A stretch of DNA of 14,489 bases from an uncultured bacterium (GTDB lineage Bacteria > Verrucomicrobiota > Kiritimatiellia > RFP12 > UBA1067), in NCBI GenBank assembly GCA_900547945.1, contig URIT01000083.1:1-14489 (forward strand). The letters are read 5' to 3'. The position numbers were made by a program, and so were the translations under genes. The notes below the pieces were generated by a model, which was given only the letters and a program-made list of their open reading frames with translations, did no database searches and was not told where the DNA came from. Of the stretch, positions 6,232 through 13,546 are shown piece after piece; within the stretch, counting starts at the first letter, position 1, and the number at the start of each line of letters is the position of its first letter.

Positions 6232-7677
6232 ATGTCAACCATGCAGAACTTCTTTGGTCGAGGCGAACAGCTTGAGAAACTCAACGCCCTTTGGCGCAAG
6301 AAGACAAGCTCTTTCGTGGTCATTGCCGGGCGACGGCGCATCGGCAAGTCCACCTTGGTGGAGGAATTTGCCGCACGCTCGAAATGCACGTTCATCGAGC
6401 TTGTCGGACTGGCCCCGGACAAGGAGATGGACAACCAGCGGCAGATCGACAACTTCTGCGAACGCCTTGCCGGGGCAACCCGGATGCCCGAGGCGAAGGC
6501 CGATTGCTGGCCCAAGGCGTTCGACGCGCTTGAGGCCGCCTTGCACCGCAACGGGAGAACGGTCGTGTTCCTTGACGAGATTTCATGGATGGGCAAATAC
6601 GACACCTCGTTCGCCTCCTTTCTCAAGACGGCGTGGGACACACAATTCTCGAAGCACGACAAGCTCATCTTCATCGTCGCCGGAAGCGTCTCCGCCTGGA
6701 TCGGCAAGAACATCCAGAATTCAAAGGGATTCGTCGGACGCATCTCGCTCGACTTCTCGCTGGGCGAGCTCGCCCCCGCCGAATGCCTGGGCTTCTGGGG
6801 AAAGAAAGCCGGGCGAACCTCCACACGAGACATCCTTGACGTCCTCTCCGTCACCGGCGGCATACCGAAATACCTCAACGAGATCGATCCGGCCCTTCCG
6901 CCAGACGAAAACATTCGCCGCCTGTGCTTCGACCCGGACGGCTACCTCTTCAAGGATTTCGACCGCATTTTCGACGATGTCTTCGGCGGTTCCGTCGCGA
7001 CGAAACGCCGCATCCTGACGGCGCTTGCCAATGGCCCCGCCAGCGTCACGGACCTCGCCGCAGACTTCGGCAGCGATCCGAACGGACACCTTTCCGAAGA
7101 CCTGTCCGAACTCGTCGAAGCCGGCTTCATCGCGCGCTCCGCCGGACTGAATCCAACCACCGGGAAACCTGTCCGCGAAATCCGCTACCGCCTCAGGGAC
7201 AACTACACGCGATTCTACCTGCGCTACATCCAGCCTCGGCGGGAAACCATCCTGAACGGCTTCTACAAATACGTCCCCCTGGAACGGATGCCTGGATGGG
7301 AAACCGTCATGGGGCTTCAGTTCGAGAACCTGGTGCTGAACAACATTTCCGCGCTCGCCCCCCAGATCGGCCTCGTCGGGCGAAACGTCCTGTCGGCCGC
7401 ACCGTACTTCAAGAGCGGACGCAAGAACGGCCACGGCCTGCAGATTGACTATCTCGTCCAGCTGCCACGCTGTACATACCTCATTGAAATCAAGCGTATG
7501 CGAAAGATCGGCACGGCCATCGAGGAGGAGGTTCAGCGGAAACTGAGCCGCCTGAAGCTCGCCCCCGACCGTTCCGTCAAGCTCGTTCTCGTCTATGACG
7601 GCGAGATCGACCCTCAGATCGAAGAGAACGGATTCTTCGACAGCCTGATTTCAGCCGACTGCCTCCTGGGAAGATGA
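6232..7677 (+). CDS. ATPase_2/DUF234-type ATPase with winged helix and nuclease-like C-terminus
   Basis: The product has 481 residues (472 if the ATG at 6241 is used, which is better spaced from AGGAGAGG). The N-terminal FFGRGEQLEKL is followed by Walker A AGRRRIGKS (32-40), Walker B VVFLDEISWM (111-120) and the sensor-like FIVAGSVSAWI (147-157). Residues 257-302 (RRILTALANG, TDLAADFG, LSELVEAGFI) look like a winged helix. The C-terminal part has E365, D406 (LQIDYLV) and E419-x-K421 (LIEIKRM), the layout of a PD-(D/E)XK fold. This architecture is that of the ATPase_2 (PF01637) plus DUF234 family, common in archaea and in gut bacteria, with no firmly known function; regulation, defence or mobile-element roles have been considered. 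It is followed after one base by a XylR-like regulator, so the two are probably one transcript. Confidence 0.88.
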   Translation: MSTMQNFFGRGEQLEKLNALWRKKTSSFVVIAGRRRIGKSTLVEEFAARSKCTFIELVGLAPDKEMDNQRQIDNFCERLAGATRMPEAKADCWPKAFDALEAALHRNGRTVVFLDEISWMGKYDTSFASFLKTAWDTQFSKHDKLIFIVAGSVSAWIGKNIQNSKGFVGRISLDFSLGELAPAECLGFWGKKAGRTSTRDILDVLSVTGGIPKYLNEIDPALPPDENIRRLCFDPDGYLFKDFDRIFDDVFGGSVATKRRILTALANGPASVTDLAADFGSDPNGHLSEDLSELVEAGFIARSAGLNPTTGKPVREIRYRLRDNYTRFYLRYIQPRRETILNGFYKYVPLERMPGWETVMGLQFENLVLNNISALAPQIGLVGRNVLSAAPYFKSGRKNGHGLQIDYLVQLPRCTYLIEIKRMRKIGTAIEEEVQRKLSRLKLAPDRSVKLVLVYDGEIDPQIEENGFFDSLISADCLLGR

Positions 7678-7678
7678 C

Positions 7679-8824
7679 ATGGGAAGAACCGGCAAACCGC
7701 ACATCGTCGTCGCGCTGCAGCTCAACGGCGCGACGGGACGCAACGAATTCCTGGGTATCTCGCGGTTCCTGTCGCACGGCAGGTCCTGGAACCTGACACT
7801 CGCCCAATCGGCCGACGACGTCAACGCCGCGCTGGCGCGGAACGAAGTCGACGGCGCCATCGTCGGACTTCTGCACGATGCGCGCACGCTGGAACTCGTC
7901 GCCTCGTCCAGGATCCCGACGGTCCTCATCGACATTGGCTCCGACCGCGTGGGAGGCCGTACGGACGCGATTGCCTACGTGCGCAACGACGACCTTGCCA
8001 TCGGACGGATGGCCGCCGATTTCTTCGCCTCCCTCGGGCAGTTCCGCGCCCATGCGTTCGTCCACCCGCCCGTTCCGCGCCCGTGGGCGGACCTGCGCGA
8101 ACGGTCGTTCTTCGAGGCCGTCCGCACGCGGAACCAGCCCGTCTTCCGTCCGGGCGAAAATGAAGACCTGGGCGGTTTCCTGAAACGGCTGCCCAAGCCG
8201 GCCGCCGTGCTGGCCGCCTGGGACCGCCGCGCACAGGACGTGATCGTCGCCGCCCGGAAGGCCGGACTGAAGATCCCCGAACAGATCTCCGTCCTCGGCG
8301 TCGACGACGACGAGATCTACTGCGACAACTTCCATCCCCCGATCTCCAGCGTGAAGCCCGACCACGTCCGCATGGGCGAGACCGCCGCGCGGTTGCTTGA
8401 AAGGCTGCTGAGGGACCCGGCCTGCGCGGCCGGAACGACGACGCGCCTGCCGCCAATCGAGGTCGTCGCGCGCGAGTCAACGGCCTCGACGGTCTCCGGC
8501 GCCGCAATCGTCGCACGGGCGCGCGCCTACATCGCCGACCACGCCCTGCATGCGCCGACGCCGGACGAGGTGGCCGACGCCCTGCACGTCTCGCGGCGGC
8601 TTCTCGACAAGCGTTTCCGCGAACTGACGGACGGCACCGTCGCGGGCCTGATCCGCGAGACACGCCTGAAGCTCCTGAAGGCGCAGCTTCTCCGGCACAG
8701 GAAACGACCCATCGCCGTCCTGACGCACGAGCTCGGCTACCCCAACCCGCGCGCCGTCAAGAACCTGTTCCTGAAGACGTTCGGGTTCACCATGCGCGAA
8801 TGGCGCAGGCGGAATGACACATGA
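7679..8824 (+). CDS. XylR-like transcriptional regulator (sugar-binding domain plus AraC DNA-binding domain)
   Basis: The 381-residue product begins directly with a LacI/periplasmic-binding-type ligand domain (about 8-265, with VLIDIG, RNDDLAIGRMAADFF and SVLGVDDDEIYCD at 204-216). It ends in an AraC-type double helix-turn-helix (about 275-375: TPDEVADALHVSRRLLDKRF, then IAVLTHELGYPNPRAVKNLF and FGFTMREW). There is no N-terminal LacI helix-turn-helix. This order is that of XylR, which senses a sugar and activates catabolic genes. The ATG lies one base after the ATPase stop, with GGGAAG upstream, indicating coupled translation. The nearest catabolic target is the divergent hydrolase/uronate operon, whose promoter carries a direct repeat. 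The ligand is unknown; a sugar or uronate is inferred. The gene ends 12 bases from the convergent clc gene. Confidence 0.9.
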   Translation: MGRTGKPHIVVALQLNGATGRNEFLGISRFLSHGRSWNLTLAQSADDVNAALARNEVDGAIVGLLHDARTLELVASSRIPTVLIDIGSDRVGGRTDAIAYVRNDDLAIGRMAADFFASLGQFRAHAFVHPPVPRPWADLRERSFFEAVRTRNQPVFRPGENEDLGGFLKRLPKPAAVLAAWDRRAQDVIVAARKAGLKIPEQISVLGVDDDEIYCDNFHPPISSVKPDHVRMGETAARLLERLLRDPACAAGTTTRLPPIEVVARESTASTVSGAAIVARARAYIADHALHAPTPDEVADALHVSRRLLDKRFRELTDGTVAGLIRETRLKLLKAQLLRHRKRPIAVLTHELGYPNPRAVKNLFLKTFGFTMREWRRRNDT

Positions 8825-8836
8825 ATCCACCCCACG

Positions 8837-10252
8837 CTACGCATGCACCGGCGAGGAGGCGCGGGAATGGACCTGGCTGCGGTAGAGCGACCAGCCGTCG
8901 GTCAGCGCGAACGCGAGGCCGCACACCCACATCGTGGGCAGGAGCAGCGCATGGTTGCCGGACAGCTCCGCGACCATGATCACCGCCGTAATCGGCGTGC
9001 GGATCGTCGCCGCGAGGAACCCCGCCATCCCGACGAGGGCGACGGAGGCCGGATGGATGCCGAAGGACGCCGGGAAGACCGTCGAGAAGGCGAGTCCGCA
9101 CGCGACGCTCAGCGTCGCCCCGCAGACGAGCGCCGGACCGAACACGCCGCCCGAGCCGCCCGAGCCGACCGTGAAGCTCGTCGCGACGACCTTGAGCACG
9201 AACACCGCGAAGAAGAGCCCCGCCGCGAACCACGGCCCCTCCCCGCCCACGCACACCTCCGCGTCCGGGCGGAACGCAACGCGGATGAGGTCGTAGCCCG
9301 TCCCCAGCACGTCCGGGAAGAAGAACCCGAGCGCCCCCGTCAGGAGACCGCCCACGGCCACCTTCATCCACGGCGCACCGCCCCGGTGGCGGAAGAACCC
9401 CGCCACGCTCCGAAACGTCTGGATGTAGAACTTCGCGCCGACCGAAACGACGAGCGCGAGGACGAGGTAGGGCACGAGGCGCAGCCCGTCGTCGTAGGCG
9501 TAGGACGGCATCGCGAAGAGCGGCGTCCACCCGTAGAAGACCGCATAGACGGTGTACGAGACGGCCGAGGCGATGAACGCGGGCAGGATCGCCTCGTACT
9601 CCAGGTCGAACCCGGAATACAGGATCTCCGCCCCGAAGAGCGCGCCCGCGAGCGGCGCGCGGAAAAGCGCGCCGATGCCGGCGGCGAGGCCCGCGAGCAT
9701 GAGCCGCCGCCGCGTCGCCGCGTCCCAGTGGAAGAGGCGCGCGAGGTTCGTGCCGCACGCGGCGCCGATGAGCGTCATCGGCCCCTCGTAGCCCGCGCTG
9801 CCGCCGGAGGTGATCACGAGCGCGGAGGCGACGGCCTTCACGGGGATGACGCGCCAGGAGAGGCGGCACTTGAGGCGGTGGTAGACGTAGATCGCCGAGT
9901 CGGTGCCGCGCGCGTGGGTGCCGGGGGATATCCACCGGATGAGCAGGGCCGCGAGCGTGGCGCCCGCCGCCGGCAGCGCGAACAGCAGCCACCGCCGCCC
10001 GTCACACCAGTCGGCGGGCGAGGAGAGGCCGCGCAGCAGCGCCCCGCCCGTCGCGAGGAGCGAGGCGTGCGCGCCGACGCCGTGGAGGAGAAGCCCGTCC
10101 AGGAACGCGATCAGCCAATGGAACGCCGCCGTCACGAGCCCCACGGCAAGCCCCACGAGCGCGGACTGCGCGAAGAGCCGTCCGTTGCCGGCGCTGAGGC
10201 CACCGCCGGCCAGGAAGAAGCGGAACGCCGCGATGGAGGGCCTACGAAGCAC
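8837..10252 (-). CDS. ClC-family chloride channel or Cl-/H+ exchanger
   Basis: This is a 471-residue multi-pass membrane protein. ClC signatures are ARGTDSAIYVYH (114-125, selectivity-filter region), SGGSAGYEGP (149-158, with the gating Glu156), FRAPLAGALFGAEIL (197-211), GSGGSGGVFGP (363-373) and TAVIMVAELSGNHALLLP (422-439), then DGWSLY (452-457) with the conserved Tyr457. The usual Arg of GREGP is Tyr155. The position of the internal proton glutamate (E203 of E. coli ClC-ec1) appears to be Ile210, which would favour a channel or uncoupled transport. There is no C-terminal CBS domain, unlike many longer relatives. The start is a GTG at 10252 that overlaps the end of der by 11 bases, so it is probably translated from the der transcript. 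The transported anion (chloride or another) cannot be told from sequence. Confidence 0.9.
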   Translation of the reverse strand: MLRRPSIAAFRFFLAGGGLSAGNGRLFAQSALVGLAVGLVTAAFHWLIAFLDGLLLHGVGAHASLLATGGALLRGLSSPADWCDGRRWLLFALPAAGATLAALLIRWISPGTHARGTDSAIYVYHRLKCRLSWRVIPVKAVASALVITSGGSAGYEGPMTLIGAACGTNLARLFHWDAATRRRLMLAGLAAGIGALFRAPLAGALFGAEILYSGFDLEYEAILPAFIASAVSYTVYAVFYGWTPLFAMPSYAYDDGLRLVPYLVLALVVSVGAKFYIQTFRSVAGFFRHRGGAPWMKVAVGGLLTGALGFFFPDVLGTGYDLIRVAFRPDAEVCVGGEGPWFAAGLFFAVFVLKVVATSFTVGSGGSGGVFGPALVCGATLSVACGLAFSTVFPASFGIHPASVALVGMAGFLAATIRTPITAVIMVAELSGNHALLLPTMWVCGLAFALTDGWSLYRSQVHSRASSPVHA

Positions 10253-11660
10253 CGTTCTTCTTCAGGTTCGTGATTTCGCGCCCCAGCGCGGCGCCGTCCT
10301 TGCGGCTGCGCGCCTTGAGGAACATCCGGATCGGCGCGCCCTCCAGGCCGAACCGCGCGCGGATCGCCTTTTCCATGTAGGACCGGTAGGCGTCGGTGAC
10401 AAGCTTCGGGTCGTTGACGAAGAGGCGGATCGTGAGCGGGTCGTTGCCGACCTGGAGGCCGTAGTAGACCTTGAGGCGCTTCCCCCGGACCATCGGCGCG
10501 AGCGTCTTCTTCGTCGCCGTCTCGATCGTGCGGTTGAGGACGCCCGTGGGGAGCCGCGCCTGGACGCTGGAGGCGACCGCGTCGATCGCGTCGACCGTGC
10601 GCCGCACGTTGTAGCCGCTCTTCGCGCTACAGAAGACGACGGGGGCGAACGAGAGGAACGGCATCATGTGGCGGAGGACCTTGGTGGCCTCGGCCTCCTT
10701 CATGTCCTTCTCGTGCGCGAGGTCCCACTTGTTCATGAGGATCACGCAGGCGCGGTGCGCGTCGAGGATCTTGCCAGCAATGCGCATGTCCTGCTTCGTG
10801 GGGCCGAGCTCGCTCTCCATCACGAGCAGCACGACGTCCGCCTCCTCGATGGCCTTCTCGCTGCGGAAGAGGGAGAAGTTGTCCACGCTCGTCTTGGACA
10901 TCTGCGTGTGCTTCTTCATGCCCGCCGTGTCCACAAGCACGTAGCGGCGCGCCGTGGGGCCCGACCCGATCGTGAACGGCACGTCCACGCAGTCGCGCGT
11001 CGTGCCCGGGATGTCGCTCACGATGACGCGCTCGGCGTTCAGGAGGCGGTTGATGTAGGAGCTCTTGCCGGCGTTCGGGCGGCCGACCACCGCGACGCGC
11101 AGGGGACGCGCCGCCGCCGCGTCCGCGTCGGGCGGCGGCAGCTTCGCGGTCGCGAACGCGACGATCTCGGCGATGCCGCGCCCGTGCTCGGCGGAACAGG
11201 GGAGGACGGGCATGCCGAAGCGGACAAACTCGTCCGCCCGCGCATCGTCCGTCTCCGCGTCGCACTTGTTCGCCACGATCGCACAGGGCACGCCGCTCTC
11301 GCGCACGCGCTTCAGCACCTCCTCGTCGAGCGGCGTCACGCCCGCGCGGGCGTCCACCACCACGAGGCACACCGCCGCGTCCGTCACCGCGAGCGCGGCC
11401 TGCTGGCGCGTCTCGGCGGCGAGCGGGTCGTCGCTCCCGGGCGTCCGGTCGAACGCGAGACCACCCGTGTCGACGAGCATGAAGCGTTGGCCGTTCGCCT
11501 CGACTTCGCGCGCCACGCGGTCGCGCGTGACGCCCGGCTGGTCGAAGACGATGGCGATGCGCTGGCGCGCGATGCGGTTGAAGAGGGCGCTCTTGCCCAC
11601 GTTGGGACGTCCGACAATCGCGACCACGCGCCCCGGCTTCGTAATGGTGAGTTCGTCCAT
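10242..11660 (-). CDS. der: Ribosome-assembly GTPase Der (EngA)
   Basis: The 472-residue product has two tandem GTPase domains and a C-terminal KH-like domain, the unique layout of Der, needed for maturation of the 50S ribosomal subunit. Domain 1 has GRPNVGKS (17-24), DTGG (64-67) and NKCD (131-134). Domain 2 has GRPNAGKS (193-200), SDIPGTTRD (215-223), DTAGMKK (244-250) and NKWD (310-313). The C-terminal domain includes KVYYGLQVGNDPLTIRLFVN and ends with a KARSRKDG tail. All nucleotide-binding motifs are intact and the length is normal. No Shine-Dalgarno is seen before the ATG: the leader is C-rich and carries an octamer repeat. It lies downstream of corA and overlaps clc. Confidence 0.97.
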   Translation of the reverse strand: MDELTITKPGRVVAIVGRPNVGKSALFNRIARQRIAIVFDQPGVTRDRVAREVEANGQRFMLVDTGGLAFDRTPGSDDPLAAETRQQAALAVTDAAVCLVVVDARAGVTPLDEEVLKRVRESGVPCAIVANKCDAETDDARADEFVRFGMPVLPCSAEHGRGIAEIVAFATAKLPPPDADAAAARPLRVAVVGRPNAGKSSYINRLLNAERVIVSDIPGTTRDCVDVPFTIGSGPTARRYVLVDTAGMKKHTQMSKTSVDNFSLFRSEKAIEEADVVLLVMESELGPTKQDMRIAGKILDAHRACVILMNKWDLAHEKDMKEAEATKVLRHMMPFLSFAPVVFCSAKSGYNVRRTVDAIDAVASSVQARLPTGVLNRTIETATKKTLAPMVRGKRLKVYYGLQVGNDPLTIRLFVNDPKLVTDAYRSYMEKAIRARFGLEGAPIRMFLKARSRKDGAALGREITNLKKNGAS

Positions 11661-11672
11661 GGGAATCGATGG

Positions 11673-11766
11673 GAATGAAATGGTTAAATGATTAGATGGT
11701 TAAATCGTTAAATGGGGGAGCGGGGGAAAGGGGGGAATGAATGGGGGAATCGGGGGATTGCGGGGG
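11673..11766. repeat. Octamer tandem repeat followed by six G runs
   Basis: From 11673 the plus strand reads as eight-base units: GAATGAAA, TGGTTAAA, TGATTAGA, TGGTTAAA, TCGTTAAA. Six runs of at least five G follow, at 11714, 11722, 11730, 11743, 11752 and 11762, the first three keeping the eight-base spacing. On the transcribed (minus) side this gives a C-rich leader before der with no Shine-Dalgarno. The G-rich template strand could form a G-quadruplex. Confidence 0.85.
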
Positions 11767-11771
11767 ACGTG

Positions 11772-12725
11772 TCAGAAGACGCGCTTCTTGTAGAGGTAGA
11801 AGAGGATGCCGATGATGCCGACCGCGAAGACGCCCGAGATCGCCGACAGGACCGCAAAGGCGTGCGGATACGCCTGGAGCGGCAACGGGATGTTCATGCC
11901 GTAGGCGCTCGTGATGACGGTCGGCACGGCGAGGAGGATCGTCGCGGCGGTCATGTACTTCATCACGTTCGAAAGGTTGTTGTTGATGAGCGAGGCGAAG
12001 GTGTCGAGCGTGCCGTTGAGGATGTTCGCGTGGATCGTGGCCGTCTCAAGGGCCTGCTGGTATTCGACCGCCGCGTCGTCGAGCGTGTCGGAGTCGTCCT
12101 CGGAGAGGTTGAGCTGGCGCGCGTGGTCGAGGCGGTTGATGAGGATGTTGTCGGCCTTGAGCGAGGTGGAGAAGTAGACGAGCGACTTCTGGTAGGTGAG
12201 CAGCTTCAACAGCACCTCGTTCGAGATGGACTCGTGGAGAGAGTCCTCCAGATCCTCGATCTTCGCGTGCATGTCGCGGAGGTAGCGCAGGAAGAGGACG
12301 GCCGCGTGCCAGAGGAGGCGGAACATGAAGCGGTTGCATTCGCCGGGCGGGCAGACGCGGCGGATCTGGTCGAGGAAGGCGTTCGTGACGGGCGTCGTCT
12401 GGGAACAGATGGTGATCACGCTCTGCCCGAAGAGGACAACGCCCAGAGGCAGCGTTTCGTAGGGCAGCACGCTCTCGTCGTCCTCGTCCCCCCGCACCGG
12501 CAACGGCACGTGGACGATCACGAGGTGGAAGCCGTCCTCGCTCTCGAAGCGCGGCCGCTCCTCGCGGTCGAGCGGGTCGGTGAGGAAGTCGCGCGGCACC
12601 TGGGAGAAGCTAAGCACCCGTTCAAGCTCGGCCGTCGTCGGCTCCGCTAGGTTGATCCAGCACGATTCGCAGAATTCGACCGTCTCCTTGAGACCGCCGT
12701 TTTCCCATTTGTAGATTGTCATCAT
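11772..12725 (-). CDS. corA: CorA-family Mg2+/divalent cation transporter
   Basis: The 317-residue product has the CorA plan. A soluble N-terminal alpha/beta domain (about 1-130) is followed by a long helical stalk (about 135-255). The first membrane helix (about 258-275) ends in the signature YGMN (275-278), and a second helix (about 289-312) is followed by a basic tail (YKKRVF). YGMN forms the ion-selective pore mouth of the pentameric channel. The loop NIPLPLQAYPHAF lacks an obvious acidic ring, so the ion preference is uncertain. The start is well supported by AAGGAGGT at 12733-12740, seven bases before the ATG; a second ATG follows directly. It sits 42 bases after tRNA-Gly and 111 bases before der on the same strand. 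Confidence 0.93.
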   Translation of the reverse strand: MMTIYKWENGGLKETVEFCESCWINLAEPTTAELERVLSFSQVPRDFLTDPLDREERPRFESEDGFHLVIVHVPLPVRGDEDDESVLPYETLPLGVVLFGQSVITICSQTTPVTNAFLDQIRRVCPPGECNRFMFRLLWHAAVLFLRYLRDMHAKIEDLEDSLHESISNEVLLKLLTYQKSLVYFSTSLKADNILINRLDHARQLNLSEDDSDTLDDAAVEYQQALETATIHANILNGTLDTFASLINNNLSNVMKYMTAATILLAVPTVITSAYGMNIPLPLQAYPHAFAVLSAISGVFAVGIIGILFYLYKKRVF

Positions 12726-12732
12726 GCCGAAT

Positions 12733-12740
12733 ACCTCCTT
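12733..12740 (-). promoter_or_regulatory. Strong Shine-Dalgarno of corA
   Basis: AAGGAGGT on the minus strand lies seven bases before ATG 12725. It is the best ribosome-binding site in the window and contrasts with the absence of one before der. Confidence 0.85.
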
Positions 12741-12767
12741 TCCGCCTTGGATTAAAAGGCAAAAAAA

Positions 12768-12841
12768 TGGAGCGGGCGATGGGAATCGAACCCACGTAAG
12801 AAGCTTGGGAAGCTCCTATTCTGCCATTGAATTACGCCCGC
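12768..12841 (-). tRNA. tRNA-Gly(CCC), CCA encoded
   Basis: The minus strand folds as a full cloverleaf of 74 bases: acceptor GCGGGCG with CGCCCGC, D arm ATTC/GAAT, anticodon stem GGAGC/GCTTC around the loop TTCCCAA (anticodon CCC), and T arm GTGGG-TTCGATT-CCCAT. The discriminator is T and CCA is encoded. A run of seven T follows the CCA directly. It reads GGG codons. Confidence 0.93.
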
Positions 12842-12843
12842 TC

Positions 12844-12933
12844 TGGCGGAGAGGGAGGGATTCGAACCCCCGATACCTTGCGGTATGCATGATTTCGAGT
12901 CATGTGCATTCAACCAGGCTCTGCCACCTCTCC
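12844..12933 (-). tRNA. tRNA-Ser(CGA), CCA encoded
   Basis: The 90-base class II tRNA has acceptor GGAGAGG with CCTCTCC, anticodon loop CTCGAAA (anticodon CGA), a long variable arm ATACC-GCA-AGGTAT, a T arm with GTTCGAATC, the serine-type discriminator G and an encoded CCA. It lies two bases upstream of tRNA-Gly, so both are cut from one transcript. It reads UCG codons. Confidence 0.94.
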
Positions 12934-12950
12934 GCGGAGAACGAGGCGAG

Positions 12951-12979
12951 AGTTTACCAGTTCCGCGCCGCGCCGTCAA
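12951..12979 (-). promoter_or_regulatory. Promoter of the tRNA pair (and possibly corA-der-clc)
   Basis: On the minus strand TTGACG (12974-12979), a 17-base spacer and TAAACT (12951-12956) give a good sigma-70-type promoter. Transcription would start about 10 bases before tRNA-Ser. Confidence 0.75.
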
Positions 12980-13002
12980 GGGGGCGAATGAATTTTTCAG
13001 GG

Positions 13003-13029
13003 GTGTACGCCCGAAGTGCGAACGTACAC
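13003..13029. repeat. Inverted repeat GTGTACG / CGTACAC after the small membrane gene
   Basis: Perfect seven-base arms (13003-13009 and 13023-13029) enclose 13 bases, starting about 10 bases after the stop of the gene at 13040. No T run follows on the minus strand, so a factor-independent terminator is not supported. It could still be a 3' stem of that mRNA. Confidence 0.5.
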
Positions 13030-13039
13030 GGCGAGGGCA

Positions 13040-13546
13040 TCACTCCAGCAGGGCGAGCGCGCGCTGCGCCGAAAGTCGCAGCACCGTCCCAGAGGTCAGC
13101 CACGCCCACACGCTCCCAACCGCCAGCGTCTCCTTGACCTTCGACAAATCCAGCACAACTCCCCCATGCCGGATTTTCAACCCAAAGTCCCCTTGCTCTC
13201 CGCTTCTCTCCCATTCCATCTCGACGGGACCGTTTTGAAGCACGAAGCGAAGCCTACCCGGCCCTTTCTGCGTCCGCGTCAACGTCAAGAAGTCGTTAAA
13301 CGTCCTGATGCAAACCACCGCGTCGTCGCCACCGGAATCGCCCGAAAAGGCATGGGCCAGCAACCCTCCGCCGGCGAGGTGCCATTTTCGCGGCATGCCG
13401 TCCCCGGTAGACGCGACACGGACATATTCGATGGCGGCCACGTTGGGAAGTACCCACCGCACAAACGGAAACGCGAGCCCGGCATTGACTAGCAGGGACA
13501 TCCCAAGAACCGCCTTCAGCAACAGGGAAACACGCCTTCTCCTCAT
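13040..13546 (-). CDS. Small membrane-anchored protein of unknown function (second of pair)
   Basis: I do not recognise this 168-residue protein. A basic start (MRRRR) and one hydrophobic segment (residues 7-33, including GMSLLVNAGLAFPFV) form a signal anchor, so the rest should face the periplasm. The remainder is a predicted mixed alpha/beta domain with ten or so acidic and basic residues and no visible catalytic motif. The start ATG overlaps the stop of the upstream gene (ATGA), so the two are translationally coupled. Both begin with a similar G-x-SLLVNA-x-L membrane motif, hinting that they are distant paralogues or partners. Codon use is less G/C-biased in third positions than in der or clc, suggesting an accessory gene. 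No function is proposed. Confidence 0.7.
   Translation of the reverse strand: MRRRRVSLLLKAVLGMSLLVNAGLAFPFVRWVLPNVAAIEYVRVASTGDGMPRKWHLAGGGLLAHAFSGDSGGDDAVVCIRTFNDFLTLTRTQKGPGRLRFVLQNGPVEMEWERSGEQGDFGLKIRHGGVVLDLSKVKETLAVGSVWAWLTSGTVLRLSAQRALALLE

Noticed and set aside
6218..7018. Overlapping plus-strand frame starting at ATG 6218
   Set aside because: It shadows the ATPase gene in another frame, is Ser/Arg/Pro-rich, and lacks the ATPase motifs seen in the chosen frame.
8825..8836. Bidirectional terminator between the convergent regulator and clc genes
   Set aside because: Only 12 bases separate the two stops and no hairpin with T runs can be formed there.
8843..11678. Long plus-strand open frames opposite clc and der
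   Set aside because: Composition is dominated by Arg, Glu and His, and the opposite strand encodes unmistakable ClC and Der proteins.
12768..12933. tRNA pair as an attachment site for an integrated element
   Set aside because: No integrase, no repeated tRNA 3' end and only corA and der downstream of the 3' ends; the unknown genes lie on the 5' side.
12724..13137. Open frame of 137 codons on the plus strand across the tRNA genes
   Set aside because: It reads through both tRNA genes in antisense and matches the well-known spurious translations of tRNA regions (GNRTHV, RDSNPR types).
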